Assembly (NCBI RefSeq): GCF_030546695.1
Contig: NZ_JAUOTP010000003.1
Coordinates: forward strand, 1-64,000
From: Sphingomonas natans
GTDB taxonomy: Bacteria; Pseudomonadota; Alphaproteobacteria; Sphingomonadales; Sphingomonadaceae
DNA length: 64,000 bases
Direction: 5' to 3'
In this document: piece after piece, positions 33,663-42,139 of the stretch
Layout: each line of letters opens with the position of its first letter
Position numbering within the stretch: the stretch's first letter is position 1
Program-made: the position numbers and the translations under genes
Notes under the pieces: model-generated
What the model was told of the DNA's origin: nothing
Databases searched by the model: none
What the model saw: only the letters and a program-made list of their open reading frames with translations

Positions 33663-34607
33663 TTGAAGGTGACCGGACAGGTCAACGCCCCAACAGGCGT
33701 CAGCGATGTCCTGATCGTCGGCGCCGGTCCAGCCGGACTGACGGCTGCGATCTACCTGAGCCGCTTCCATCTCAAGGTCGCGATCGTCGACGCGGGCAAC
33801 AGCCGCGCGGCGTTGATACCGCGAACGCACAACCATGCCGGCTACCCGGGCGGCATCCGTGGCACCGAACTCCTCGGTCTGATGCGCACGCAGGCGGAAG
33901 AATTTGGCGTGCAAGTCCGCGAGGCGGAGATCGCGGGTCTTCGAAAGGACGGCGAGTCCTTCGTCGCGACGCTGGCCGGTGGCGAGATCCAAACCCGGTC
34001 CGTCCTGCTTGCGACAGGGGTCGTTAACAACCGGCCCCGCATGGCCGAGGCCGTTCATTCCAAAGCGCTGGAGACAGGACTGCTCCGCTACTGTCCGATC
34101 TGCGACGGTTACGAGGTTACCGATCGGAAGATCGCCGTGATCGGGACGCGGGCTCATGGGCACAACGAGGCGGTCTTCATGCGCACATATACGCGCGATG
34201 TGACGCTGATCGCGCCAGACGCGGCTCATGCGCTCAGCAGCGATGAGCGCCAGCGACTTGCGCGTCTAGGGGTGGAGCTTGTCGATGGACCATGCGGCCC
34301 GCTCGAGATCGACGGTGATCGGCTTTTCGTGCCGACGCCGTCCGGGGCGCTTGGCTTTGACAGCGTCTACCCGGCGTTGGGCTCCGTCATCCGGTCCGAA
34401 CTCGCCGTTTCGCTCGGCGCAGAGGCTACCGAAGATGGTTGCCTCGTCATCGATGCCCATCAGCGAACGACCGTCGCCGGTTTGTACGCCGCTGGCGACG
34501 TGGCCAAGGGACTGGATCAGATCAGCCACGCCATGGGCGAGGCCGCGGTAGCGGCGACGGCCATTCGCAATGATCTTGCATCGCTCATGGAACTGGCCCG
34601 GAGGTAG
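33663..34607 (+). CDS. Thioredoxin reductase-like FAD oxidoreductase
   Basis: A 314-residue flavoprotein from TTG 33663. The FAD Rossmann motif is [14 protein letters not shown] (~17-29), the redox pair is C144-x2-C147 in RYCPICDG, and the C-terminal FAD motif is [12 protein letters not shown]. This is the low-molecular-weight thioredoxin reductase layout. The NAD(P)H-binding glycine motif is unusual: it reads [12 protein letters not shown] rather than GxGxxA, so nucleotide preference may differ. It follows the small acidic protein by four bases. The partner could be the glutaredoxin of the operon to the right, but that is inference. Confidence 0.88.
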   Translation: MKVTGQVNAPTGVSDVLIVGAGPAGLTAAIYLSRFHLKVAIVDAGNSRAALIPRTHNHAGYPGGIRGTELLGLMRTQAEEFGVQVREAEIAGLRKDGESFVATLAGGEIQTRSVLLATGVVNNRPRMAEAVHSKALETGLLRYCPICDGYEVTDRKIAVIGTRAHGHNEAVFMRTYTRDVTLIAPDAAHALSSDERQRLARLGVELVDGPCGPLEIDGDRLFVPTPSGALGFDSVYPALGSVIRSELAVSLGAEATEDGCLVIDAHQRTTVAGLYAAGDVAKGLDQISHAMGEAAVAATAIRNDLASLMELARR

Positions 34608-34724
34608 CAGTCATCGACGTCAGATGGCGTTGCTGTCACCGGACCCGGCGATGTCGTCCAAGCTAAGACGGCTTCGGTGCTTTTTAAGGCCGCGAGCCGC
34701 TCTGCGGGTTCCGAGATATCTGAA

Positions 34725-34997
34725 TCAGCCAAAGACGGATGCAGCTGCAAACGCCGAATTGGTGTAGTCCCGAAGCAACGCAGCGACATCATCATAAAGC
34801 TCGATTGCGCCGGCTTCGAAGAGCGATTGAGCGCTGAAGCTGCCTGACCGCAGGCCGACCGCGGCGATCCCGCGCTTTGCCGCCGCCTCAGTGTCGTAGG
34901 GCGGGTCACCGACCACCAGGACTTCATCCGCCTTCAGGAAAAATATTTTCTCGAGGGCGACTTGTTTGACGAGGCGCAGATTGCGGACGGCAAGCAA
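34725..34997 (-). pseudogene. C-terminal remnant of a HAD-family hydrolase
   Basis: The frame preserves the last ~65 residues of a haloacid-dehalogenase hydrolase: DEVLVVGDPPYDTEAAAKRG (motif IV region), then AVGLRSGSFSAQSLFEAGA and YDDVAALL. Motif I (DxD) and the cap domain are absent, and a TGA lies in frame at about 35040. The gene has therefore lost its 5' two thirds. A hairpin at 35088-35112 lies beyond the break. Confidence 0.7.
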
Positions 34998-35087
34998 CCG
35001 GTCGGTCCCCGCGGATTTTCGGCGCGTCTCGCGCGCGTCATCACGCGGGCACTGCCGTCATCCGCGAGCTAAGGCCCTGACCGCCCG

Positions 35088-35112
35088 GGCCCTCCGTCCG
35101 CGACGGAGGGCC
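35088..35112. terminator. Perfect 11-bp hairpin
   Basis: GGCCCTCCGTC and GACGGAGGGCC form a perfect stem around a CGC loop. No T tract follows on either strand. It lies between the HAD remnant and the glutaredoxin operon, 82 bp before the glutaredoxin ATG, and may insulate that operon or attenuate it. Confidence 0.55.
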
Positions 35113-35193
35113 TGCCGCTTCTGGCGCCGGAACGTCGAGGCCGCCGCTTCGCTTTAGCCGCGCGGTCGCTCCGGCCGCGCGAAAGGACACGCC

Positions 35194-35439
35194 ATGGCGG
35201 ACGACAAGGCAGCAACGCTCTACCGCATGATCCTCCCGGAGGAGACCTGCCCGTTCGGCGTTCGCGCTAGGGCGTTGCTCGAAGAGAAAGGCTTTGTGAT
35301 CGAGGAGCATGTCCTTCGATCGCGCGACGAGGTCGACGCCTTTGAAGCGAAGCACAGTGTCCAGACGACACCGCAGATCTTTATCGATGGCGAGCGAATT
35401 GGCGGCAGCGACGATCTCGAGCGCTACCTCGCGGCATGA
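35194..35439 (+). CDS. Glutaredoxin, monothiol CPFG type
   Basis: An 81-residue glutaredoxin. The active site is Cys19 in TCPFGVRARALLEEKG, with Gly replacing the second cysteine, so it is monothiol. The glutathione-binding TTPQIFIDGERIGGSDDLE segment follows. It handles glutathione mixed disulfides or Fe-S transfer. It opens a five-gene operon with overlapping ends: the TspO gene starts 4 bp before its stop. A hairpin lies upstream. Confidence 0.93.
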   Translation: MADDKAATLYRMILPEETCPFGVRARALLEEKGFVIEEHVLRSRDEVDAFEAKHSVQTTPQIFIDGERIGGSDDLERYLAA

Positions 35440-35975
35440 ACCAGCGCGCTGCCAACAGCCTGCCCGGTCTGTCGCCGCTGGTCGCGGGCGGCATCGTCGT
35501 CGGCGTGCTAGGTCTGAGCGCGCTCATCGGACGTCGGAATGCGCCCGCCCCCTCGCATCCCAGAATACGGACCTGGTATCGTCACCTCGACAAGCCGGGC
35601 TTCACGCCACCCGATGCGGTCTTCGCGGCTGTGTGGCCCGTGCTGGAGACCGGCATGGCGGTCGGCGGGTATCGGCTGCTCCGCCACGCGCCGTCGCCCC
35701 GACGAAATTCATCGATCGGCCTTTGGCTGGCAACATCGGCCATGATCGGTGGCTGGACCGAGCTTTTCTTTCGCGAGCGCGCTCTGGCGACGAGCGCCGC
35801 CGCATCCGGGGCGATGCTGGCGACAACGGCGGCTTATGTCGTGACTACGCAAAAGGTCGACCGCGTGGCGCAGGCAACGGCGCTCCCGCTGTTGGGCTGG
35901 CTGGCGTTCGCCACGGTGCTGGCGACACGTGTATGGCAGCGCAATCCGTCGCCCGCTTTGCCCCAATGCGCCTGA
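35436..35975 (+). CDS. tspO: TspO/MBR-family membrane protein
   Basis: A 179-residue integral membrane protein with about five hydrophobic segments. The family motif WYRHLDKPGFTPPDAVFAAV followed by WPVLETGMAVGGYRLL is clear. TspO binds porphyrins and is linked to oxidative and light stress in alphaproteobacteria. It overlaps the glutaredoxin gene by 4 bp and the DCC gene by 10 bp. The position of a light/porphyrin-related protein among redox genes suggests the operon handles photooxidative stress. Confidence 0.9.
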   Translation: MNQRAANSLPGLSPLVAGGIVVGVLGLSALIGRRNAPAPSHPRIRTWYRHLDKPGFTPPDAVFAAVWPVLETGMAVGGYRLLRHAPSPRRNSSIGLWLATSAMIGGWTELFFRERALATSAAASGAMLATTAAYVVTTQKVDRVAQATALPLLGWLAFATVLATRVWQRNPSPALPQCA

Positions 35976-36328
35976 CCGTCTGGCACGATGGTGGCTGCCC
36001 GCTGTGCCGCCGGGAGATTGCGCTTATGCGGCGGCTGGATCGTCGCGGTGCGATTACGTTCGTGGATGCCAGCGACGGGGCCAGCGCGTGTCCGCGCGAC
36101 AGGAAGGCGCTGCTCGACCGCCTTCATGCCGAAGACGATGGGCGCATGCTCTCGGGCGCGGCGGCGTTCGCCGCGATGTGGAGGGCGATTCCACTGCTGC
36201 GGCCGTTGGGACTCGCGGCACGAGCCCCGTTCGTCCTCGACGAGCTCGAGTGGCTCTACGGGCGCTTTCTGGCGGCTCGACCAATGCTGCAGCGCTTTGC
36301 CCGCCGCCTTGAGGGGCAGGCCGCATGA
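35966..36328 (+). CDS. DUF393 / thiol-disulfide oxidoreductase DCC family protein
   Basis: From ATG 35966 the frame gives 120 residues beginning RLTVWHDGGCPLCRREI, which carries the DCC-family D-G-x-C-x2-C motif. It continues with FVDASDG and an RPLGLAARAPF segment near the end. It overlaps TspO by 10 bp and DUF427 by 4 bp. A much longer frame exists upstream but lies out of register with real genes. Predicted redox role in the cytoplasm or at the membrane. Confidence 0.88.
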   Translation: MRLTVWHDGGCPLCRREIALMRRLDRRGAITFVDASDGASACPRDRKALLDRLHAEDDGRMLSGAAAFAAMWRAIPLLRPLGLAARAPFVLDELEWLYGRFLAARPMLQRFARRLEGQAA

Positions 36329-36822
36329 TCCGGCCGGTTCCTGATCCAATCGAGCCGGGGCAAGAGAGCGTCTGGGCCTTTCCCCGTCCGGCCATCGCCC
36401 AGCCCACCGATGCGCATTTGCGCATCGTGCTGGATGGACGAGTTATTGCCGAGACGCGACGCGGCATCCGCACCATCGAGACCAGCCACCCGCCGACCTT
36501 TTATTTTCCGCCGGATGACATAGCGCGCGAAGCGTTGCGGCCCGTCGCAGGGGGCAGCTTCTGCGAGTGGAAGGGCTCGGCGGTCTATTTCGACGTCATG
36601 GTCGGCGCTGTGGTTCGAGCAAAAGCGGCCTGGGCCTATCCTGATCCGACGGCGCCATTCGCGATCATCCGCAACCATGTGGGCTTCTACGCTTCCGCGA
36701 TGGACGCCTGCTTGGTCGACGACGAACTGGTCATGCCTCAGCCAGGTGGCTTTTACGGAGGCTGGATCACGTCGCGTTTTGCAGGTCCGTTCAAAGGTGT
36801 TCCGGGGAGCCACGGTTGGTAG
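36325..36822 (+). CDS. DUF427 domain protein
   Basis: A 165-residue protein of the DUF427 family. It has LRIVLDGRVIAETRRG, the SHPPTFYFPPDDI motif, FCEWKGSAVYFDV, and the ending AWAYPDP..FAIIRNHVGFYAS. DUF427 forms a small beta-fold of unknown activity, recurrently encoded next to TspO, DCC and photolyase genes in alphaproteobacteria as I recall. It overlaps both neighbours by a few bases. Confidence 0.93.
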   Translation: MIRPVPDPIEPGQESVWAFPRPAIAQPTDAHLRIVLDGRVIAETRRGIRTIETSHPPTFYFPPDDIAREALRPVAGGSFCEWKGSAVYFDVMVGAVVRAKAAWAYPDPTAPFAIIRNHVGFYASAMDACLVDDELVMPQPGGFYGGWITSRFAGPFKGVPGSHGW

Positions 36823-37529
36823 ACGCGACCGCCGTGGTAATCGGCGCGGGCGGCGGCATCGGCGGCGCGCTTGTCGAGGCGCTCGCGGCATCCGGTCGCT
36901 ACACGCGCATATATGCTCTCTCGCGTCACCCGCGCACGAACGAGGGCCGGATCGTCGGCGGCGCCATCGACGTCGTGGACGAAGCCAGTATCCGCAACGC
37001 CGCAGAGCGGATCGACTTGCCGCTCGATCTGGTCGTGATCGCGACCGGCATCCTGCATGAGGATGGCAGAATGCCGGAGAAGGCTCTGCGCGAGCTGGAT
37101 GGCAGCACGCTCGCGCGGCTCTTCGAGCTGAACATGATCGGACCCGCCCTCGCGCTGAAGCATTTCGCGCCGCTGCTGGCCAAAGACCGGCGGGCGGTGA
37201 TCGCGGCGCTCTCCGCGCGCGTCGGCAGCATTTCCGACAATCGCACTGGCGGCTGGTATGGCTATCGCGCCTCCAAGGCAGCGCTCAACATGATCATGAA
37301 GTGCGCGGCGATCGAGATCGCGCGGTCGCGGCCCCAAGCGCTCTGCGTCGCTTTGCACCCGGGCACGGTGGACACCGACCTTAGCCAGCCCTTCCAGCGG
37401 GGCGTGCCGCCGGACCAATTATTCTCTCCAGGGCGCGCCGCCCGACACCTCCTGGATGTGCTCGCGGATCTGGATCCAGCATCGAGTGGGAAAATTTTCG
37501 CCTGGGACGGCAGCGAGATCTTTCCCTGA
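36816..37529 (+). CDS. SDR-family oxidoreductase (C-factor-like)
   Basis: A 237-residue short-chain dehydrogenase that closes the operon. Motifs are VVIGAGGGIGGALVEAL (cofactor loop), VVIATGIL, ALSARVGSISDN with Ser, and WYGYRASKAAL with the catalytic Tyr/Lys. The sequence is close to the C-factor-type SDR group. It overlaps DUF427 by 7 bp. The substrate is unknown; co-occurrence with TspO and DCC proteins in the operon suggests a shared stress role. Confidence 0.92.
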   Translation: MVDATAVVIGAGGGIGGALVEALAASGRYTRIYALSRHPRTNEGRIVGGAIDVVDEASIRNAAERIDLPLDLVVIATGILHEDGRMPEKALRELDGSTLARLFELNMIGPALALKHFAPLLAKDRRAVIAALSARVGSISDNRTGGWYGYRASKAALNMIMKCAAIEIARSRPQALCVALHPGTVDTDLSQPFQRGVPPDQLFSPGRAARHLLDVLADLDPASSGKIFAWDGSEIFP

Positions 37530-37624
37530 CGCACGATGAGCCCGTGCCGACGAGGGTCGCCCGCGGTCAAGCCATCGATCCGCTGAGGAGCTTGCATCGA
37601 GACTGACGCGCGTCAGCTAACGCT

Positions 37625-37834
37625 TTGCCCATTGCAAGCGGTGTGGTGCGCGGCGCAGATGATAAGGTGGACAGCGGAAATCAGCGTCGCGACAAGGTGG
37701 AGCAGTCCGTCCGACGCGCCGTCGTCGACGCGTTACACACGGCGTTCCCCGTCGCAGAGGTGACCTCGTTCAATACGAATGTGGCGGATCTGCTTGCGAA
37801 ACTGACGGACGGCCGCGGCTCCGATCTGCGGTAG
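37625..37834 (+). CDS. Possible small hypothetical protein
   Basis: A 69-codon frame from TTG 37625. The part VEQSVRRAVVDALHTAFP, then NTNVADLLAKLTDGRG, looks like a helical protein, but the start codon is weak and no ribosome-binding site is seen. It sits between the SDR and DUF3606 genes. It may be real or the remnant of a larger gene. Confidence 0.35.
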   Translation: MPIASGVVRGADDKVDSGNQRRDKVEQSVRRAVVDALHTAFPVAEVTSFNTNVADLLAKLTDGRGSDLR

Positions 37835-37960
37835 GGGCGCTGGCGGGAAAGCGATTGTCGCTCTCGCCTCCGCGAGCAGGTGAATCGGACCTGCTGCACT
37901 ATCTGGATTGAGCCGGTCGCTTGCTGGTGCGTTGAGGTAGCGCCATTGGACGGAGGCATT

Positions 37961-38143
37961 ATGTCGAACCATCTTGAACAGCGGGGCGCGCCCTATTCTC
38001 ACCGCATCGACATGAGTCAGGAAGATCAGGTCGAATATTGGACCAACCGCTATGAGGTGACGCGCGACGCTCTTGCGGAGGCGGTCAGGCAGGTAGGAAG
38101 TGATGCGGATAAGGTCGCGGTCTGCCTCGGCAAGCCGGCCTGA
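37961..38143 (+). CDS. DUF3606 domain protein (second copy)
   Basis: A 60-residue DUF3606 protein from ATG 37961, with a GGAGG motif seven to ten bases upstream. The family helices appear as DQVEYWTNRYEVTRDALAEA and VRQVGSDADKVAVCL. It is clearly diverged from the DUF3606 protein at 13978-14163, which has HGIS..QARELI in the same place, so the two are old paralogues rather than a recent duplication. Function unknown; stress association is inference. Confidence 0.82.
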   Translation: MSNHLEQRGAPYSHRIDMSQEDQVEYWTNRYEVTRDALAEAVRQVGSDADKVAVCLGKPA

Positions 38144-38397
38144 TCGCCTGTCAGTATGGCTTGAGATTAAGAGAGGAAAGTCTTGACGCGGATTTGGTCC
38201 GCTCCCCTCGCGGAAACGGCCCCGCGTCATGCTCGGCGATCGTCCATGCCGACAAAGTGGGAGCCGGATCGATAGCGAAGTTAGGCCGGACCTGATCAAG
38301 GAGGCGCCTGACGGGAAGAGACGCGATGGCTGAACGTGACTCAGGAACAACTGTCTGCCGGCGCGCGCCGAAGGAATCATGAAGCGAGGACAATGAA

Positions 38398-38955
38398 TTG
38401 AGAGCCTTCCTGGATTTCGAAGCTTCGTCGCTTGGCAAGCGAAGCTACCCGATCGAAGTCGCCTGGGTATTCGAGGATGGCACGGCTGAAGGCCATTTGA
38501 TCCTGCCTGCGCCGAATTGGACCGACTGGGATGAGAAGGCCGAAGCCGTCCACGGCATCGCGAGAGCCACACTTCTCAGCGAAGGCGAACCGGTCGAGAC
38601 GGTCGCCGCCAGAATGATGCAGGCGCTGTCCGGACACAAGCTCTTCGCAAGCGCGCCATCGTGGGACGGCAAATGGCTCAGCGCGCTTCTCAGGGCTGGC
38701 GGCCAGCCCCGGCACGGACTGCGCCTGCGCGACAGCGAAGAGGCACAACGTGAGGTTGCCGAGCAGATTCTCGCTGAAGCGGCGCCGAGCCATGATCTCG
38801 GCCGGCTGATCGAACGCATCGTGGCGCAGTGCGCAGAACAGCAAGATCTGCTTCCGACAGCACACCGCGCGATGGCGGACGCGCAGGCCGAGCTGGCGCA
38901 CTGGCTCGCAGTGGCGGACGTCGCCCGAGTGGAAGCCAAACGGCTCGGATCGTGA
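38398..38955 (+). CDS. DnaQ-like 3'-5' exonuclease
   Basis: A 185-residue DEDD-type exonuclease from TTG 38398. The first metal-binding motif is FLDFEASSLG, with Asp and Glu two apart. The middle motif SAPSWDGKWL and the last AHRAMADAQA carry the remaining acidic/His positions. Such single-domain enzymes trim RNA or DNA 3' ends. The next gene's ATG overlaps its stop (TGATG), tying it to the ABC transporter operon, which is odd for a nuclease. Confidence 0.82.
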   Translation: MRAFLDFEASSLGKRSYPIEVAWVFEDGTAEGHLILPAPNWTDWDEKAEAVHGIARATLLSEGEPVETVAARMMQALSGHKLFASAPSWDGKWLSALLRAGGQPRHGLRLRDSEEAQREVAEQILAEAAPSHDLGRLIERIVAQCAEQQDLLPTAHRAMADAQAELAHWLAVADVARVEAKRLGS

Positions 38956-39632
38956 TGGTGGTTCCGAAACTGCTTCTGGAGATAACGGATCTGCGCAAAA
39001 CGGTCCCCGGGGGCCGGCTGCTATTCGACGGCTTAGCGATGCGCTTGGAGGCCGGAGAGCTGATCGCGATCATGGGCGAATCTGGGGTGGGAAAGTCGAC
39101 CTTGCTCAACCTGATCGCCGGTCTCGACGTGCCCGACGCCGGCGTGGTGGAGTTGGATGGCGTCGCCCTCGCCGCACTCGACGAGGACGGGCTCGCGGCG
39201 CTGCGCCGCAGACGCATAGGCTTCGTCTTTCAAGCGTTCCACATCCTCCCTCACCTGACACTCGCTCAAAACGTCGGTCTGCCGCTCGCCCTGCTGCGCG
39301 CTGCGCCCGCCGAGGTCCGCGCGCGGGCGATTGCTTTATTGGCCGCCGTGGGTCTCGCCGGCCGGGAGAACGACTATCCGGGCCAGCTTTCCGGCGGCGA
39401 GCTTCAGCGGGTCGCGATCGCCCGCGCGCTCGCTCACCGCCCGGCGCTGATCCTGGCCGACGAACCGACCGGAAATCTCGATCCCGAAACGGCGGCGAGG
39501 ATCCTGGCCCTGCTGATCGGACAGCTCCGCGAAGCCGGCGCGGGCGGCCTGCTCGTCACCCATTCCGACGTGGCGGCGGCCTGTGCCGATCGCGTTTTGC
39601 GCCTGACGGCCACCGGCCTCGTGGAGGCGTGA
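38955..39632 (+). CDS. ABC transporter ATP-binding protein (LolD/YbbA type)
   Basis: A 225-residue ATPase. Walker A is GESGVGKST (41-49), the Q loop is in FVFQAFHILPHLT, the signature is LSGGELQ (145-151), Walker B is LILADEP (165-171) and the H loop is VTHSD. This is the MacB/LolD/FtsE-like class that pairs with FtsX-type permeases. The downstream permease overlaps by 4 bp. I start at ATG 38955 rather than the longer Arg-rich frame. With the AttH-like gene two positions on, the set resembles the Att-type ABC clusters of Rhizobiales. Confidence 0.94.
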   Translation: MVVPKLLLEITDLRKTVPGGRLLFDGLAMRLEAGELIAIMGESGVGKSTLLNLIAGLDVPDAGVVELDGVALAALDEDGLAALRRRRIGFVFQAFHILPHLTLAQNVGLPLALLRAAPAEVRARAIALLAAVGLAGRENDYPGQLSGGELQRVAIARALAHRPALILADEPTGNLDPETAARILALLIGQLREAGAGGLLVTHSDVAAACADRVLRLTATGLVEA

Positions 39633-42139
39633 CAATGGCGCTCGACTGGCGCGCCGTCACCGTGCCGCGCTGGATGATGATGGGCGAGTGGCGGGCGCAT
39701 CCCGTACGGATCGGGACCGCGATCGTCGCGATCGCCATCGGCGTGGCGCTGGGTTTCGCGGTGCATCTGGTCAACGCCTCCGCGCTCGATCGCTTCGCGC
39801 GCGGCCTCGCCACCGTGAACGGTGGGGCCGATCTGAGGGTCGAGGCTGCCGGCGGACGTGGCTTCGGCGAGCAGTTCTATCCACGCGCGGCATCCGTCGC
39901 GGGCGTCGGCGCGGCGAGCCCCGTCGTCAAACTTCGTGCCCAGCTCGACGCCCGCGCGATCGACCTGCTCGGGATCGATGTTCTGCGCGCGGCTCGGGTC
40001 ACCCCAATAATCGTGCCCCAGCCAGGCCCCGGCCACGACGCGACCGCGCTGCTCGATCCCGCCTCGTTGTTTCTCTCTCGCGCGGCGCTGGCGGGCCGGC
40101 ATGTGGGGGACGCCGTGTCGCTGGTCATCGATGGCCGCACCCAGCGCTTCCGGCTCGCGGGCCTCGTGGCGGGCGCGGGAGACCGTCCACTCGGGATCAT
40201 CGACATCGCCGCCGCGCAGGATCGGTTCGATCGGGTGGGACGGATCGACCGCATCGATCTCAAGCTCGCCCGCAGTGCCGATGCCGACCATGTTCGTGCC
40301 GCGCTGGCCGCGATCCTGCCCGCAGACGCGGTCCTGGCGGGCGCGGAGGACGACGGGAGCCGTACGGACGCATTGTCCCGCGCCTATCGCGTCAATCTCG
40401 ACATGCTTGCCCTCGTCGCCCTGCTCACGGGCGCCTTCCTCGTCTATTCGGCGCAGGCGCTATCGATCGCGCGGCGCCGGCCGCACTTCGCCCTCCTGCG
40501 CGTGCTCGGCGCATCGCGCCGTCTCATCCTCGCGCAACTGCTCGCAGAGGGCCTGATCCTCGGCGTGATCGGTGCCGCGGTCGGCATCCTGCTCGGTTTC
40601 GGCTTGGCCGCGGGCGTCCTGCGGCTCGTCGGCGGCGATCTTGGCAGCGGCTATTTCGGCGGTGACGGCACACCGCCGCTGCTGTTCGCGCCGGGTGCAG
40701 CGCTGGCCTTTGCCGGCTTGGGGCTGATCGCCGCTTTGGTCGGCAGCCTCCTCCCGGCCTATCAGGCCGCGCGCATTGCGCCGACCGTCTCGCTCAAGAC
40801 GATCGGCGACGCGGTCGATCCGCGGCGGCGCCCTCCCCTCGCGCCGGCGTTCGTGCTTGCCGCGATTGGCATCGGCTTCGCGCTGCTGCCGGCGGTGCGC
40901 GGTGTTTCGCTATTCGGCTATGGCGCGGTGGGTCTGCTGCTCGCAGCCGGCATCGCCGCGATGCCCTGGCTCGCGCGCATCCTGCTTGCGCCGCTCGCGC
41001 GTGGACGCTCGACGTCGCCGGTCATCCAACTAGCGATCGGCCGCCTATGGGGCGCGCCATCGCAGGCGGCCGTGGCATTGTCGGGCATCGTCGCCAGCGT
41101 CGGCCTCATGATCGCGATGGCGGTCATGGTCGCGAGCTTCCGCGGCTCGGTCGACGACTGGTTGAACCAGATCCTCTCGGCAGACCTTTATCTCAGCGCG
41201 GAGGGCAGCACGCCGCTCGATAAAGCGACGCGGGACCGCCTGACCCGGGCAACCGGCGTCCGGCGCGTCGATTTCGCGAGCCAGCGCGGGATCACGCTGT
41301 CACCGGGCAGGCCGCCCGTGCTCCTCTCCGTCCGCGACGGCGACATGCCGCCAGCCATCGGACGAGAGATCTCAGCACCCGCCGGCACGATCGCGGTGCG
41401 CGTCTCCGAGCCGGCCGCGCGCCTCTACCATCTGACACCAAGCGCAACGCTGCAGCTGCCGCTCGGAAGCAAGCCCGTTCGCGTCTTCGTCACTGCGATC
41501 TACCGCGACTATGCCCGGCAATCCGGTGCGATCACCATCGATGGGCGAGCCTATGACCGGCTGACCGGCGACACCGCGCGCGGCGAGGCGGCGATCAATC
41601 TCGCGCCGGGCGCCGATGTGGCAGGCACCATCTCGGCGTTGCGCCGCGCGCTTCCGCCTTCGATCCTGGACGTCGTCCGGATCGTGCCGACCCGTGCGTT
41701 GAAGGCCCAGGCGCTCGCCATCTTCGACCGCAGCTTCGCCATCACCTACGGTCTGGAGCTGGTGGCGGTCCTGGTCGGGCTCGCCGGGGTCGCCGCGACG
41801 ACCTCGGCGCAGACGATCGCGCGGACGCGCGAGTTCGGCATGCTCCGTCATCTCGGTGTTACCCGCCGGCAGATCGTCGCGATGCTGGGCGTGGAAGGCG
41901 CGCTTCTCGGGCTGGTCGGCGGCATCGCTGGTATCGCGCTGGGGTGCGGCCTGGCCCAAATCCTGATCCACGTCGTCAATCCGCAGTCGTTCAACTGGAC
42001 GATGGAGACACGATGGCCCGTAGGCCTACTCGCCGGCGTCGGCGCCGCGCTCGTCGTCTCTTCCGCGCTGACAGCAATGCTCGCGGGCCGCCGGGCAGTC
42101 TCTACCGACGCTGTGCGGGCCGTGCGGGAGGATTGGTGA
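39629..42139 (+). CDS. FtsX-like ABC permease with two MacB-type repeats
   Basis: An 836-residue inner-membrane protein. One helix near residue 30 is followed by a large periplasmic domain (~55-260) and a block of three helices (~265-400). A second block (~410-500), another periplasmic domain (~500-690) and a final three-helix block (~700-836) complete it. This is the duplicated FtsX layout of YbbP-type permeases. It probably extrudes a hydrophobic or envelope-associated molecule with the preceding ATPase. GTG 39629 overlaps the ATPase stop; ATG 39635 is an alternative start. The next gene overlaps by one base. Confidence 0.92.
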   Translation: MTMALDWRAVTVPRWMMMGEWRAHPVRIGTAIVAIAIGVALGFAVHLVNASALDRFARGLATVNGGADLRVEAAGGRGFGEQFYPRAASVAGVGAASPVVKLRAQLDARAIDLLGIDVLRAARVTPIIVPQPGPGHDATALLDPASLFLSRAALAGRHVGDAVSLVIDGRTQRFRLAGLVAGAGDRPLGIIDIAAAQDRFDRVGRIDRIDLKLARSADADHVRAALAAILPADAVLAGAEDDGSRTDALSRAYRVNLDMLALVALLTGAFLVYSAQALSIARRRPHFALLRVLGASRRLILAQLLAEGLILGVIGAAVGILLGFGLAAGVLRLVGGDLGSGYFGGDGTPPLLFAPGAALAFAGLGLIAALVGSLLPAYQAARIAPTVSLKTIGDAVDPRRRPPLAPAFVLAAIGIGFALLPAVRGVSLFGYGAVGLLLAAGIAAMPWLARILLAPLARGRSTSPVIQLAIGRLWGAPSQAAVALSGIVASVGLMIAMAVMVASFRGSVDDWLNQILSADLYLSAEGSTPLDKATRDRLTRATGVRRVDFASQRGITLSPGRPPVLLSVRDGDMPPAIGREISAPAGTIAVRVSEPAARLYHLTPSATLQLPLGSKPVRVFVTAIYRDYARQSGAITIDGRAYDRLTGDTARGEAAINLAPGADVAGTISALRRALPPSILDVVRIVPTRALKAQALAIFDRSFAITYGLELVAVLVGLAGVAATTSAQTIARTREFGMLRHLGVTRRQIVAMLGVEGALLGLVGGIAGIALGCGLAQILIHVVNPQSFNWTMETRWPVGLLAGVGAALVVSSALTAMLAGRRAVSTDAVRAVREDW

